Shown here: positions 15,993 through 23,669 of the stretch, piece by piece
How positions within the stretch are numbered: the stretch's first letter is position 1
How the letters are laid out: each line of letters opens with the position of its first letter
Source of the DNA: Microvirga pudoricolor
GTDB taxonomy: Bacteria > Pseudomonadota > Alphaproteobacteria > Rhizobiales > Beijerinckiaceae
DNA length: 64,000 bases
Reading direction: 5' to 3'
Assembly (NCBI RefSeq): GCF_016892705.1
Contig: NZ_JAFEMB010000001.1
Span: 1,426,001 to 1,490,000 of the forward strand
Translations under genes and position numbers: made by a program
Notes under the pieces: generated by a model
What the model was told of the DNA's origin: nothing
Seen by the model: only the letters and a program-made list of their open reading frames with translations
Databases searched by the model: none

Positions 15993-17440
15993 GCGCGACG
16001 CCACTCCGGCTTCCAGCCCGTCTCGAGGGGATCGGCCGTCGCCTCATCGCGGCGGAATCCGGCCTGCTGCGCTCCCTCGTCGAAGGCTTCGGATCCCCCT
16101 GCCATCTGGTGTTTCCCGATGCGCTCGCGGAGCGCGGGGCCGCCTTCGACCGCGTCTTCCGGGAGGCCGGTGTGGCCGGGCGGATCTACTTCGCCGCCAA
16201 GGCCAACAAGAGCCAGGCGTTCCTGGAGGCCGCGGCCCGATGCGGCATCGGCGCCGACATCGCCAGCAGGCAGGAGATGAGCGCCGCCCTCATGGCCGGA
16301 TTGCGAGGCGAGGACCTGATGGTGACCGGGCCCGACAAAGGCTCATCCCTGCACCGCCTGGCCCTGCGTCATCGCGCCTGCATCGCGGTCGACAGCGTCG
16401 AGGAACTACAGGCCCTGGTCGGGCTCATGGAGGCGGAGGATCACCAGGAGGGCCGCGTCGTGCTGCGCCACCGGACGCCCGCAGAGGTCGGGAGCCGGTT
16501 CGGCATGACGGCGAACGAGGTGTCCCACGCGCTCGGCCTGCTGGCATCGGCCAAAGCCCGCCTCACCCTTGAGGGTTTCTCCGTTCACCTGAGCGGATAC
16601 GACGTCGGCGCGCGGGCGCGGGCAGGCGCCGGCCTTGCGGCATTTTGCGAGGCTGCCCGTGAGCACGGCCTGCGCCCCACGCTCATCGATCTCGGCGGCG
16701 GCTGGCCGGTGCGCTACGTGGGAGGCGAGGACTGGGACCTGTTCAACGATACCGTCACGGCGGCGGATTTCCATGCGCAACGTCGGTTCGAGGGTTTCTA
16801 TCCCTACCACGCGCCGATCGCCGGCCATGAGGCCCTGCGGGCCTGCCTGGCGGCGCCACTCGCCGGGGGCGGCACCCTGGCCGGCCTCTGCGCCCGGGGG
16901 GGCCTCACCGTCGCCATCGAGCCCGGCCGCGCACTGCTCGACGGGGCGGGCCTCACGGCGTTCCGCGTCAGGTCCGTCAAAGCCCGGGACGACGGCTATT
17001 CCATTCTCGGGGTGGAGGGACAGAGCTTCAGCCTGTCCGAACAATGGTTCTCCAGCGAGTTCCTGCCCGATCCGATCCTGCTTCCCCGAGAGCCGAGGCC
17101 CGCTGGCCTGGTTCGCGCCTGTGTGGCGGGCGCGAGCTGCCTCGACGCCGACATGCTCACATGGCGCAAGGTCGCGTTTCCGGTTCCGCCCCTGCCGGGC
17201 GACCTGCTCATCTACGCCAACACGGCCGGCTACCAGATGGATTCCAACGAATCCCCCTTCCATCGGTCGCCGCTGCCGAGAAAGCTTGCCCTGTGGCACC
17301 GCTGTGAAGGCCTCCGCTGGTGCGAGGACGACCTGTTCTGCCAGGCCGACTGGCACCCTCCCGCCATCCCCTACGACAGGAGCCCTGCCGATGATCATCA
17401 CCCGCGTCACGGACTGGATCGGTTGCACGCCATTGCTTGA
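15989..17440 (+). CDS. Fold-type III PLP-dependent decarboxylase-like protein (Y4yA / diaminopimelate-decarboxylase type)
   Basis: A 483-residue alanine-racemase-fold PLP enzyme. The PLP lysine is K71 (YFAAKANKS), the phosphate-binding glycines 236-238 (DLGGGWPVRY) and EPGR 311-314. A catalytic-type cysteine is C384 (AGASCLDAD), and Y409/Y415 lie in YANTAGYQMD. The ending ESPFHRSPLP and its length resemble, from memory, the Y4yA family of rhizobial symbiotic plasmids rather than biosynthetic LysA (about 420 residues). Such enzymes decarboxylate D- or L-amino-acid centres. In this operon a Dap-containing adduct, or Dap itself (giving ethylenediamine), is a plausible substrate; that is inference. 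Its last 50 bases overlap the start of the SbnA-like gene in another frame. Confidence 0.82.
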   Translation: MSATPLRLPARLEGIGRRLIAAESGLLRSLVEGFGSPCHLVFPDALAERGAAFDRVFREAGVAGRIYFAAKANKSQAFLEAAARCGIGADIASRQEMSAALMAGLRGEDLMVTGPDKGSSLHRLALRHRACIAVDSVEELQALVGLMEAEDHQEGRVVLRHRTPAEVGSRFGMTANEVSHALGLLASAKARLTLEGFSVHLSGYDVGARARAGAGLAAFCEAAREHGLRPTLIDLGGGWPVRYVGGEDWDLFNDTVTAADFHAQRRFEGFYPYHAPIAGHEALRACLAAPLAGGGTLAGLCARGGLTVAIEPGRALLDGAGLTAFRVRSVKARDDGYSILGVEGQSFSLSEQWFSSEFLPDPILLPREPRPAGLVRACVAGASCLDADMLTWRKVAFPVPPLPGDLLIYANTAGYQMDSNESPFHRSPLPRKLALWHRCEGLRWCEDDLFCQADWHPPAIPYDRSPADDHHPRHGLDRLHAIA

Positions 17441-18416
17441 ACTGCGCATCCGCAACAGCGATTGGCGCCTTTTCCTCAAACTCGAGAAATTCAACCCCGG
17501 CGGCAGCATGAAGGACCGCATGGCCCGGGGCATGATCGATGCCGCGGAGCGCTCCGGTCGGCTCAAACCCGGCGGCACCATCGTCGAGTCCTCCTCCGGC
17601 AATACCGGGACCGGTCTGGCCATGGTGGCTGCCGAGCGAGGCTACCGCTTCATCGTGGTGGTCGATCACCAGACGGCGAAGGACAAGATCCGGACCATGA
17701 AGGCCCTCGGTGCCACCGCGGTCGTCATCGGAGCCGATCGGCCGGGAGATCGGGTCGCCACGGCGGACCGGGAAGCCCTCGCCCGCGAGATCGCCGAGAC
17801 CACGCCGGGTGCGGTTCTGATGGCCCAGCACGAGAACCCGGCCAACGCTGCTTCCTATGATGGCTTGGCCCGCGATCTCGTGGAGGTCCTGGGATCGTTC
17901 GACCTGCTGATCGGGTCGGTGGGCACGGGGGGCTCGCTGTGCGGCACGGCCCGAGGCGTGAAAGCGCAATGTCCCAGGACCAGGGTCATCGGCGTCGAGC
18001 CCAAGGGCTCCGTCATCTTCGGTGCCCAGGGAGGCACCTATTATCAGTCCGGTACGGGCGTGCCGCCCGACGTCGCCCTCGGATCGGTGATCGACTACCC
18101 TCTGATCGACGAGGGATGCACCGTCGGCGATGCGGCGGCCTTCAATGCCTGCCGATTCATGGCGCACCGGTTCGGCTTGCTGCTCGGCGGGTCGGCGGGG
18201 GGCGTGATCTATGCCGCCGCCGAGCGTCTGCGCACGCTGCCCGGCAGCGGCACGATGGTGGCTCTCGTGGGGGACGGCGGCGAGAAATACCTCGACACGA
18301 TCTATGACGACGATTGGATGACCGAGCGCCGCCTCCTGGACAGAAGCGTCGAAACGGACCTCGCCATGGTTCTCACGAGCATCGATGCGTCGGAGGACAT
18401 CCATGCGGCGGCCTGA
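17391..18416 (+). CDS. sbnA: SbnA-like cysteine-synthase-fold enzyme, probable 2,3-diaminopropionate biosynthesis synthase
   Basis: A 341-residue fold-type II PLP enzyme. The PLP lysine is K41 (NPGGSMKDR) and the substrate/phosphate loop SSGNTG is at 68-73. GSVGTGGSLCG forms the PLP-phosphate cup. EPKGSVIFG and GDGGEKYLDTIY are characteristic of the SbnA branch rather than of CysK/CysM. SbnA condenses O-phospho-L-serine with L-glutamate to give the precursor of L-2,3-diaminopropionate. The ATG at 17391 is preceded by AGGAG (17379-17383). It starts inside the decarboxylase gene and ends inside the MATE gene, so the operon is tightly coupled. The assignment is firm at family level; the donor substrate is predicted. 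Confidence 0.85.
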   Translation: MIITRVTDWIGCTPLLELRIRNSDWRLFLKLEKFNPGGSMKDRMARGMIDAAERSGRLKPGGTIVESSSGNTGTGLAMVAAERGYRFIVVVDHQTAKDKIRTMKALGATAVVIGADRPGDRVATADREALAREIAETTPGAVLMAQHENPANAASYDGLARDLVEVLGSFDLLIGSVGTGGSLCGTARGVKAQCPRTRVIGVEPKGSVIFGAQGGTYYQSGTGVPPDVALGSVIDYPLIDEGCTVGDAAAFNACRFMAHRFGLLLGGSAGGVIYAAAERLRTLPGSGTMVALVGDGGEKYLDTIYDDDWMTERRLLDRSVETDLAMVLTSIDASEDIHAAA

Positions 18417-19797
18417 AGCGGCATCGGTCTGGTTCGGCACGGGCGACACACTACGCCTGGCGGTGCCCCTCATGGCGGCGCAGGTGGCGGTCGTGGCCCT
18501 TGGGCTCGTGGACACGATCACGTTCGGGCGCCTCGGCATGGGAGCGCTGGCAGGCGGCGGCCTCGGGACGGCGGTCTTTTCCCTGGTTCACATCATGTGC
18601 GTCGGGGTTCTCGCGGCCGTCGGAAACGAGGTCGCCTTCGCGCGCGGCGCGCAGGACCCGGCCGGCATCCGGAGGGCCGTGCGGTCGGGCATGATCGTCG
18701 CCCTCGGCCTGGGCCTTCTCGCCGGCGGGCTGACGGCCTTTTCGGCCCCGCTGCTTCTCGTTCTCGATCAGTCGCCCGGCGCCGTCGCGCATGCGTCGCA
18801 CTATCTGCGGCTGGCTGCGCTCGGGATAGTTCCGAGTCTCATCTTCACGTGCCTGCGGGGACTGACTGTCGGGCTCGCGAAACCCGGACCCATCACGGCG
18901 ATCACGGTTGCGGCCGTCGCCATCAAGGCGCTTCTCAATGCGGTCGTCGTCGGCGTCGCCCTGGATTTACCCCCGGATCGGCGGACCGATTTCGGGCTGG
19001 CCTGGTGCGGCTTCGCTAGTACGCTGACGTACCTGTTCATGGCCGGGGCCCTCTGGCTCTCCTGCCGCCGCCGCCTGGCGGAGTATCTGACCTGGCTGGG
19101 GCATGGCGGCCGCCTGTTCCGCGACGCAGGGGAGCTGTTGCGCCTCGGGATCCCGATCGGCATCACCTACGGGGTCGAAGCCGGGCTGTTCACGGGCGTG
19201 GCCCTCATCATCGGGCGCTTTGGCGAAGTGGCCCTGGCCGCCCACCAGATCGCCAACCAATGCGTCTACATCGCCTTCATGCTGGCGGTCGGCTTGTCCT
19301 ATGCGGCCTCCGTTCGGGCGGGACAAGCTGCGGGATCGGGCAACCTGGCGGAGGCCAGGCGGCTCAGCCGGCAGGCGATCATGATCGGCCTCGTCATGAT
19401 GACGGGAACGGCCTGTCTCTTCATGGTCTTCGGAGCCTCGCTGGCGGCCGCCCTCGTGGGGCCCGGGGTGGCGGAGCGCGACGACATCGTGGCTCTGGCG
19501 GCGGGGTTTCTGTCCGTCGCGGCCTTTTTCCAATGGGCGGACGGGACTCAGAACATCGCCATGGGGGCTCTTCGCGGCCTCAAGCATGCGCGCTCCACCA
19601 TGGTGGCCGGAACTCTGGGCTATTGGGTCGTCGGCTTGCCCGCCGCCTGGCTCCTCGGCGGGGCCACGCTCTGGGGGCCCATAGGCGCATGGTGCGGCCT
19701 CGGACTCGGTCTTTATGCGACCGCCGCCATGTTGGTGGCCCGCCTTGAAATGGTGACGCTGCCCACGGCGGCGACTCCCCGAACGATCACGGCTTGA
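18403..19797 (+). CDS. MATE family efflux transporter
   Basis: A 464-residue inner-membrane protein with about twelve hydrophobic helices in two pseudo-symmetric halves, typical of MATE Na+/H+-coupled exporters. The first helix carries VPLMAAQVAVVALGLVDT with the family's conserved GLVDT. The second half starts near GIPIGITYGVEAG. GGAGGA at 18392-18397 selects the ATG at 18403 over one six codons earlier. It overlaps the SbnA-like gene by 14 bases. Being locked inside a biosynthetic operon, it probably exports the operon's product or protects against an intermediate. Confidence 0.9.
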   Translation: MRRPEAASVWFGTGDTLRLAVPLMAAQVAVVALGLVDTITFGRLGMGALAGGGLGTAVFSLVHIMCVGVLAAVGNEVAFARGAQDPAGIRRAVRSGMIVALGLGLLAGGLTAFSAPLLLVLDQSPGAVAHASHYLRLAALGIVPSLIFTCLRGLTVGLAKPGPITAITVAAVAIKALLNAVVVGVALDLPPDRRTDFGLAWCGFASTLTYLFMAGALWLSCRRRLAEYLTWLGHGGRLFRDAGELLRLGIPIGITYGVEAGLFTGVALIIGRFGEVALAAHQIANQCVYIAFMLAVGLSYAASVRAGQAAGSGNLAEARRLSRQAIMIGLVMMTGTACLFMVFGASLAAALVGPGVAERDDIVALAAGFLSVAAFFQWADGTQNIAMGALRGLKHARSTMVAGTLGYWVVGLPAAWLLGGATLWGPIGAWCGLGLGLYATAAMLVARLEMVTLPTAATPRTITA

Positions 19798-19811
19798 AGT
19801 TGGAGGAAGTC

Positions 19812-20312
19812 ATGAAGGATATTGTCCTGCGCTCCGTTCTCGACCTGCGGGCAACGGAGGAAACCGATTCGCCGCATGCGGATGCGGTCGCGTCCCTGAT
19901 CCTGCGCGCCGGGGTCTGGACGACGCCCGTCTGCATCGAACGCGAGACCGGCGCCGTGATGGACGGCCATCACCGGCTGGCCGCCGCGCATCGACTCGGC
20001 CTGCAGATGATACCGGTGGTTTCTCTCACGTACGATCAGGTCGAACTGCGCGCGTGGCGGGACGGCTTCGAGGTCAGTCCGACCGAAATCATGCGGCGGG
20101 CGCTCGCCGGAGACCTCTATCCTCCCAAGACCACCCGGCATCTCTTCGCCGAAGCCCTTCCGCCCTGCCTCGTGCCTCTCGCGCGGTTGCGCCTCGAGCA
20201 GGAGTTCGGTCGCCACATGGACTGGGTCTGGAACGGCGAAGGCACGCCGAACGTGCAGGTTCCCGGGGCCCGCTACGGCGTAGCCGAAAGACGCCTGAGA
20301 ACGGCCGCGTGA
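19812..20312 (+). CDS. ParB/sulfiredoxin-fold protein, putative free serine kinase (SbnI/SerK-like)
   Basis: A 166-residue protein with the ParB/Srx-type core: VASLILRAGVWTTPVCIER, then DGHHRLAAAHRLG with DGHHR at residues 51-55. In SbnI of staphylococci and archaeal SerK this fold phosphorylates free L-serine to O-phospho-L-serine, exactly the donor that SbnA uses. That makes it a natural fifth member of the Dap pathway. It is much shorter than SbnI (about 250 residues), lacking its regulatory C-terminal part. GGAGGA 5 bases before the ATG at 19812 sets the start; a TTG at 19794 overlapping the MATE stop is less likely. No ParB DNA-binding helix region follows, so plasmid partition is not supported. 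Confidence 0.72.
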   Translation: MKDIVLRSVLDLRATEETDSPHADAVASLILRAGVWTTPVCIERETGAVMDGHHRLAAAHRLGLQMIPVVSLTYDQVELRAWRDGFEVSPTEIMRRALAGDLYPPKTTRHLFAEALPPCLVPLARLRLEQEFGRHMDWVWNGEGTPNVQVPGARYGVAERRLRTAA

Positions 20313-20359
20313 GCCTGTTCGCGATCCATAGACCCTCCTGTCCCGGGAAAGAGCCTAGA

Positions 20360-20602
20360 ATGAACAAGCGCAAACCGACACTGGATCGCGACGAACTCAT
20401 CGCCTACGCGACCGATATTCTGACCGAAGCCATGAGGGATGGTTTGATCGAACCGGTCGCGATGATCGAGTGCAGTCATTTCGCGGCCAAACCGACCCTG
20501 CTGGACGCCATGCGGGCCGTCGCGCCGCTCGACCCGGAAGCCCAGATGAAAGTCATGGTGTTCGCGCGGCGCCTTTCCGACAGGGTCGGACTGGTGCACT
20601 AA
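20360..20602 (+). CDS. Hypothetical protein, 80 residues, downstream of the Dap operon
   Basis: A small acidic-to-neutral protein that I do not recognise. It begins MNKRKPTLDRDELIAYATD and looks mostly helical, with one cysteine and no membrane segment or signal peptide. The ATG at 20360 follows GGGAAAGAGCC; the gene lies 47 bases after the putative serine kinase on the same strand, so it may be the last gene of that operon. Its stop overlaps the stop of the convergent XRE regulator by 4 bases. Codon-phase composition looks like that of its neighbours. Function unknown. Confidence 0.6.
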   Translation: MNKRKPTLDRDELIAYATDILTEAMRDGLIEPVAMIECSHFAAKPTLLDAMRAVAPLDPEAQMKVMVFARRLSDRVGLVH

Positions 20603-21030
20603 GGCCGTCCGTGGCTCTCGCGAACGTTCTTCACCGGGTCGGATCCGCACCCAAGCCCAACGGCGGCTTCGACGAGGACAACGAGGTTGCGCTGGAGCCC
20701 TGGATCGCCGAGGGCCATGAAGGCCCGCACCAGTCTGATGCCATCCGGCATGGTCATGATGGCATCGAAGTCCTTCGCCGCATCGGCGCCGAAGCCTTCG
20801 GTTCCCGGCGTCCCATCGAAGAAGTACCCGACCGGCACGTCCAGAACGTCGCAAATCCCCTGCAGACGGCCCGATCCGATGCGATTGACCCCCTTCTCGT
20901 ATTTCTGGATCTGCTGGAAGGTAATGCCGAGAGCGGCCCCCAGCGCCTCCTGCGTGATGCCGAGAGCCAGACGCCTGGCTCGAACCCGGCTGCCGACATG
21001 GCGATCAATGTCATTGGGCGATTTTTTCAT
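20599..21030 (-). CDS. XRE-family helix-turn-helix regulator
   Basis: A 143-residue DNA-binding protein with a single N-terminal HTH_3 domain (residues about 10-68: LALGITQEALGAALGITF and QIQKYEKGVNRI). A short helical C-terminal tail ends in VRESHGRP. I start it at the ATG at 21030 (MKKSPNDIDRHVG); a longer in-frame version to 21195 adds a composition-poor stretch and would engulf a palindrome that looks like an operator. It is convergent with the 80-residue orphan. Similar proteins of about 140 residues are common in Hyphomicrobiales; the target is unknown. A perfect 18-base palindrome about 120 bases upstream suggests autoregulation. Confidence 0.85.
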   Translation of the reverse strand: MKKSPNDIDRHVGSRVRARRLALGITQEALGAALGITFQQIQKYEKGVNRIGSGRLQGICDVLDVPVGYFFDGTPGTEGFGADAAKDFDAIMTMPDGIRLVRAFMALGDPGLQRNLVVLVEAAVGLGCGSDPVKNVRESHGRP

Positions 21031-21340
21031 GGAATGGCGAGCGGGTTCGATCACGTGAGGACATCGCGCGAGAGTGCTCGACGTCTCGATCCCATAACGT
21101 GCCCAGGATGGGAAGCACACGACGAATCTATCGGGTCTTCGCAGGGGATCATTCAACGTTTTCGTTGAAGCCCGTCGCCATTTTCGTATCGTCAAAATTC
21201 TGGCGGTCGAACGGTGAGGTCGGAACGCCTCGGATCATCCCGGAGACCGGCCGCGATCCTCGTTCGGCGACTTTCGCAGTCATCAACACCATGAGCCACC
21301 GATCCGAAAACGGATGATTCCAAGACATGTTGCAGTGGTT
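21031..21340. other. Intergenic stretch (310 bases) with one perfect palindrome
   Basis: No gene is supported here. It holds the upstream region of the XRE gene and the 3' flank of the next lysR gene. The notable content is a perfect 7-4-7 inverted repeat, TTCAACG-TTTT-CGTTGAA at 21152-21169. A TTGACG on the minus strand (21190-21195) resembles a -35 element, but I find no convincing -10 at the right distance. No tRNA, repeat family or small gene is evident. Confidence 0.55.
21152..21169. promoter_or_regulatory. Perfect palindrome TTCAACG-N4-CGTTGAA, candidate XRE operator
   Basis: An 18-base dyad with identical seven-base arms around TTTT, about 122 bases upstream of the XRE start codon. 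Its symmetry and AT-rich centre suit a dimeric HTH_3 protein. The four-T loop would also allow a small hairpin if transcribed, but no T-tract follows. The regulator-site pairing is inference. Confidence 0.5.
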
Positions 21341-22345
21341 CTAGAGATTGAACAATTGCCTGATCCCCGCATCGAAACGGGTTGTGGGAGGATCGAGGCG
21401 ACATTCCGGACGAAACCAAGGATTGGGTGGCCCGAAAATCTCGTGAAGCCAGTCGAAGACGATCGCCACAGGCCTGACGCTCAGGCGCTCGGTGAGGGCA
21501 ACGGCATAAAGAGGCAACGAGACTTTCACGCCGAGGTCCAGCGGAACGGCGTCAGGCTCGAGGATGGTGTAGCTGCCCAGAAGGCAGATGCCGAGGCCTG
21601 CCTTCACCAGCATTCCGTAGGCCATGGAATTGTCGCACAGGTGCGCGACCCGGCCGGCCTGGAGGATGTGGTTCCATTCAGACCATTGGGTGGTCTTGGC
21701 CGCGTAAAACTCCGACTGCAGGAAAAAGTGCTGCGAAAGGTTCTCTCGCGTCGGGATGCCGTGGCGTTGGATATAGGACTTGGCCGCCACGGGGACGAAG
21801 TGCAATCGCCCCAAATGCCGATAGGTCACATCCGTCCCGTCCGGGGGGCTGAACCCGATCATCACGTCGGTCTGGTTCTCGCGCAGGCTCACGAGGTTGA
21901 TTAGGCTCTTCAAATGCAATTGGATGCCGGGGTGCTTCTGACCGAACGACGGAATGGCGGGCGTCAGGAAGAACGTGTTCAGCCCGTCCGTGATGCTGAG
22001 ACGCACGACGCCCTCGGCCTGCTGCGGCTCCGTCCTGAGACCGTTGGTCAGATTGAAGAGAGAATGGTCGAGCGCTGTCAGGGCCTGGGCGAGCGAGTGC
22101 CCCTTCACGGTCAGCTCGATGCCATGTCGGGTGGACATGAAGAGCTTTGCGCCCAAGATGTCCTGGAGGCGCTTGACCTGGCGGCTCACCGTCGGCTGGC
22201 TCGTGTTGAGAACCTCGGCAGCCCGGTTGAACGACTTGGCGACGGCGAGAAAGACGCGCAGCTCGCCCCAGAATTGGCCACTGAGGATTTCCTCGTTGTC
22301 CAGGGGACCGCGATGGAGATGATGCTGGTCTGGGTCGAAGGGCAT
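21341..22345 (-). CDS. LysR-family transcriptional regulator (orphan)
   Basis: A 334-residue LysR protein with the winged HTH at residues about 28-88 (FLAVAKSFNRAAEVLNTSQ, TVSRQVKRLQ) and a C-terminal substrate-binding fold including VMIGFSPPDGTDV. The first 27 residues before the HTH are longer than usual; the ATG at 22345 is kept because later in-frame starts would cut the HTH. No divergent target gene is present: the next gene upstream is DUF2945 on the same strand. The regulated genes are therefore probably elsewhere. An ACTTCA-N4-TGAAGT palindrome sits 51 bases upstream and may be its own operator. Confidence 0.9.
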   Translation of the reverse strand: MPFDPDQHHLHRGPLDNEEILSGQFWGELRVFLAVAKSFNRAAEVLNTSQPTVSRQVKRLQDILGAKLFMSTRHGIELTVKGHSLAQALTALDHSLFNLTNGLRTEPQQAEGVVRLSITDGLNTFFLTPAIPSFGQKHPGIQLHLKSLINLVSLRENQTDVMIGFSPPDGTDVTYRHLGRLHFVPVAAKSYIQRHGIPTRENLSQHFFLQSEFYAAKTTQWSEWNHILQAGRVAHLCDNSMAYGMLVKAGLGICLLGSYTILEPDAVPLDLGVKVSLPLYAVALTERLSVRPVAIVFDWLHEIFGPPNPWFRPECRLDPPTTRFDAGIRQLFNL

Positions 22346-22395
22346 TCGGGCCTGCCGCGATTCATGGGCAGGCCATACTATGCAGTCGTAACATT

Positions 22396-22411
22396 ACTTC
22401 AATGATGAAGT
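22396..22411. promoter_or_regulatory. Palindrome ACTTCA-N4-TGAAGT upstream of lysR
   Basis: A perfect 6-4-6 inverted repeat 51 bases before the start of the orphan lysR gene, in a locally AT-rich region. The arms and spacing match the interrupted-dyad type bound by LysR proteins, suggesting autoregulation. Binding is inferred. Confidence 0.4.
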
Positions 22412-22476
22412 GGCCCGCTCCGATCCGAAGGTCTGGCACATCGGGACTATCCCATGATCAGCGACGCGCGTCGGCC

Positions 22477-22689
22477 TCAGCGGGACTTCTTGAGCTCGCT
22501 CGGCTTGTGAGCGGCTTCCTTGCCGGATTTGTCGCTCTTCACGATATATTGCGGGTCGTCCTTGGAAGCCGCCACCTTATGGCCCTTGATGTGGGTCTCG
22601 GAGGTCTGCTTCTTGACAACCTTGCCGACGCTGTGCCCGCCCGAGGAATCCCATTCCACCTTGTCGCCGGCTTTGAACGCTTTCGTCAT
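22477..22689 (-). CDS. DUF2945 domain protein (Tudor-like, hypervirulence-associated)
   Basis: A 70-residue basic protein that is essentially one DUF2945 domain. It has KAFKAGDKVEWDSSGGHSVG, then VVKKQTSETHIKGHKVAAS and DDPQYIVKSDKSGKEAAHKP, the full family pattern. These small SH3/Tudor-like proteins are common in Hyphomicrobiales and soil bacteria; their function is not established, though stress roles have been suggested. The start is fixed by GAGTGCTCC-type purines (AGGAGTGCTCC on the coding strand) just before the ATG. Single-gene unit by spacing. Confidence 0.9.
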   Translation of the reverse strand: MTKAFKAGDKVEWDSSGGHSVGKVVKKQTSETHIKGHKVAASKDDPQYIVKSDKSGKEAAHKPSELKKSR

Positions 22690-22745
22690 GGAGCACTCCT
22701 GTCCGCTTCCGAGAAAACCTGCCGCCCTCTGAATGCGAAACGGCG

Positions 22746-23669
22746 CTACGGCTTTCCCGTTCCGTCCCGGGTGCGTGAAGACGGGCTGTCGTGGACGATC
22801 ATCGCCAGACGGTGGCACCTCTGCGCACCCGGCTCCAGGCAGATCATCGCCGGCTTGTCCTGGAGATCGCCGTCGAATCCTTCGGGATCCGCATATCCGG
22901 TCCAAGCCTCCAGGGACAGGAACGGGGCGCCAGGCTTGGTCCACGCGGCCAAATGAGGGAAATGCTCCACGGTCATCTCGATCGCAGCCCCGGAGGGCGC
23001 CTCGAAGCGCCAGGATCGGCTGTGGGCATCGAGAAACACCAGGGCGTCGTCGCGGAATAGATCGGACGCCAGCGCAAGCTTCCGGTCCGCCAGGGGGATG
23101 GGCCGTCGGGCGGTGGCGATCAGCCCTTCGGCCGTGATCACCGGAACCTCGGGTCTCTCCGGCTCCGCGAAGACGAGACGGTGCCCCTCCGGGGACGAGC
23201 CGTCGAACGGCCAGGGGAAAGCGGGGTGGAGCCCGAGCGCGTAGGGCAGAACGTCTGGGCCTGGGTTGTGCACCGTGAACGCGAGTCTCAGCGCGCTTAG
23301 CTCCAGGCGCACCTCCAGGTCGAGGCGGAACGGGAGCGGGAACGTCGTATCGGCGTCCTCCGGCTCCAGGCGAAGACGAGCTTGATCGGGCCCTCGCTCG
23401 ACGCATCGGAAGCGGGACGTGCGCGCGAAGCCGTGACGGGGCATGTCGTAGCTCCGCCCGGCGATACGCACCCGAGCGCCCTTCACCTGGCCGACGACGG
23501 GAAACAGGACCGGGGCATGCCACGCCCAATAGGCCGGGTCGCCACTCCACAGGAGGTCCCGACCGCCCACCTGCCAGCGGATCGGCTGCGCCCCCAGGAG
23601 GGCGATCTCGGCCCGGCTGGTGCCGGACGACAGACTGATGCTGTCGCCCGGGATGGTTTGAGCCGTCAC
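22746..23669 (-). CDS. Aldose 1-epimerase (mutarotase)-like protein
   Basis: A 307-residue beta-sandwich protein of the aldose 1-epimerase family. It contains MPRHGFAR, the LGLHPAFPWP segment with the second conserved histidine, and a C-terminal CLEPG glutamate region. These are the catalytic histidine and glutamate sites of galactose mutarotases and glucose-6-phosphate 1-epimerases. It probably speeds anomer exchange of an imported sugar. Its GTG start overlaps the stop of the upstream binding-protein gene (GTGA), so the two are co-translated; a more distal ATG at 23702 would lie inside that gene. The pairing hints that the binding protein's ligand may be a sugar. Confidence 0.85.
   Translation of the reverse strand: MTAQTIPGDSISLSSGTSRAEIALLGAQPIRWQVGGRDLLWSGDPAYWAWHAPVLFPVVGQVKGARVRIAGRSYDMPRHGFARTSRFRCVERGPDQARLRLEPEDADTTFPLPFRLDLEVRLELSALRLAFTVHNPGPDVLPYALGLHPAFPWPFDGSSPEGHRLVFAEPERPEVPVITAEGLIATARRPIPLADRKLALASDLFRDDALVFLDAHSRSWRFEAPSGAAIEMTVEHFPHLAAWTKPGAPFLSLEAWTGYADPEGFDGDLQDKPAMICLEPGAQRCHRLAMIVHDSPSSRTRDGTGKP

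Noticed and set aside
15024..20312. A complete staphyloferrin B-type siderophore cluster
   Set aside because: The SbnA, SbnB and SbnI roles are plausible, but no NIS synthetase (SbnC/E/F-like), receptor or siderophore ABC gene is present, so the end product cannot be called staphyloferrin B.
19812..20312. Plasmid partition protein ParB
   Set aside because: Only the small ParB/Srx core is present; there is no HTH or dimerisation domain, no parA and no parS-like site, while the neighbours are biosynthetic.
21031..21195. N-terminal extension of the XRE regulator
   Set aside because: It has no HTH relevance, unlike composition, and would include the perfect palindrome at 21152-21169; the ATG at 21030 gives a normal-sized protein.
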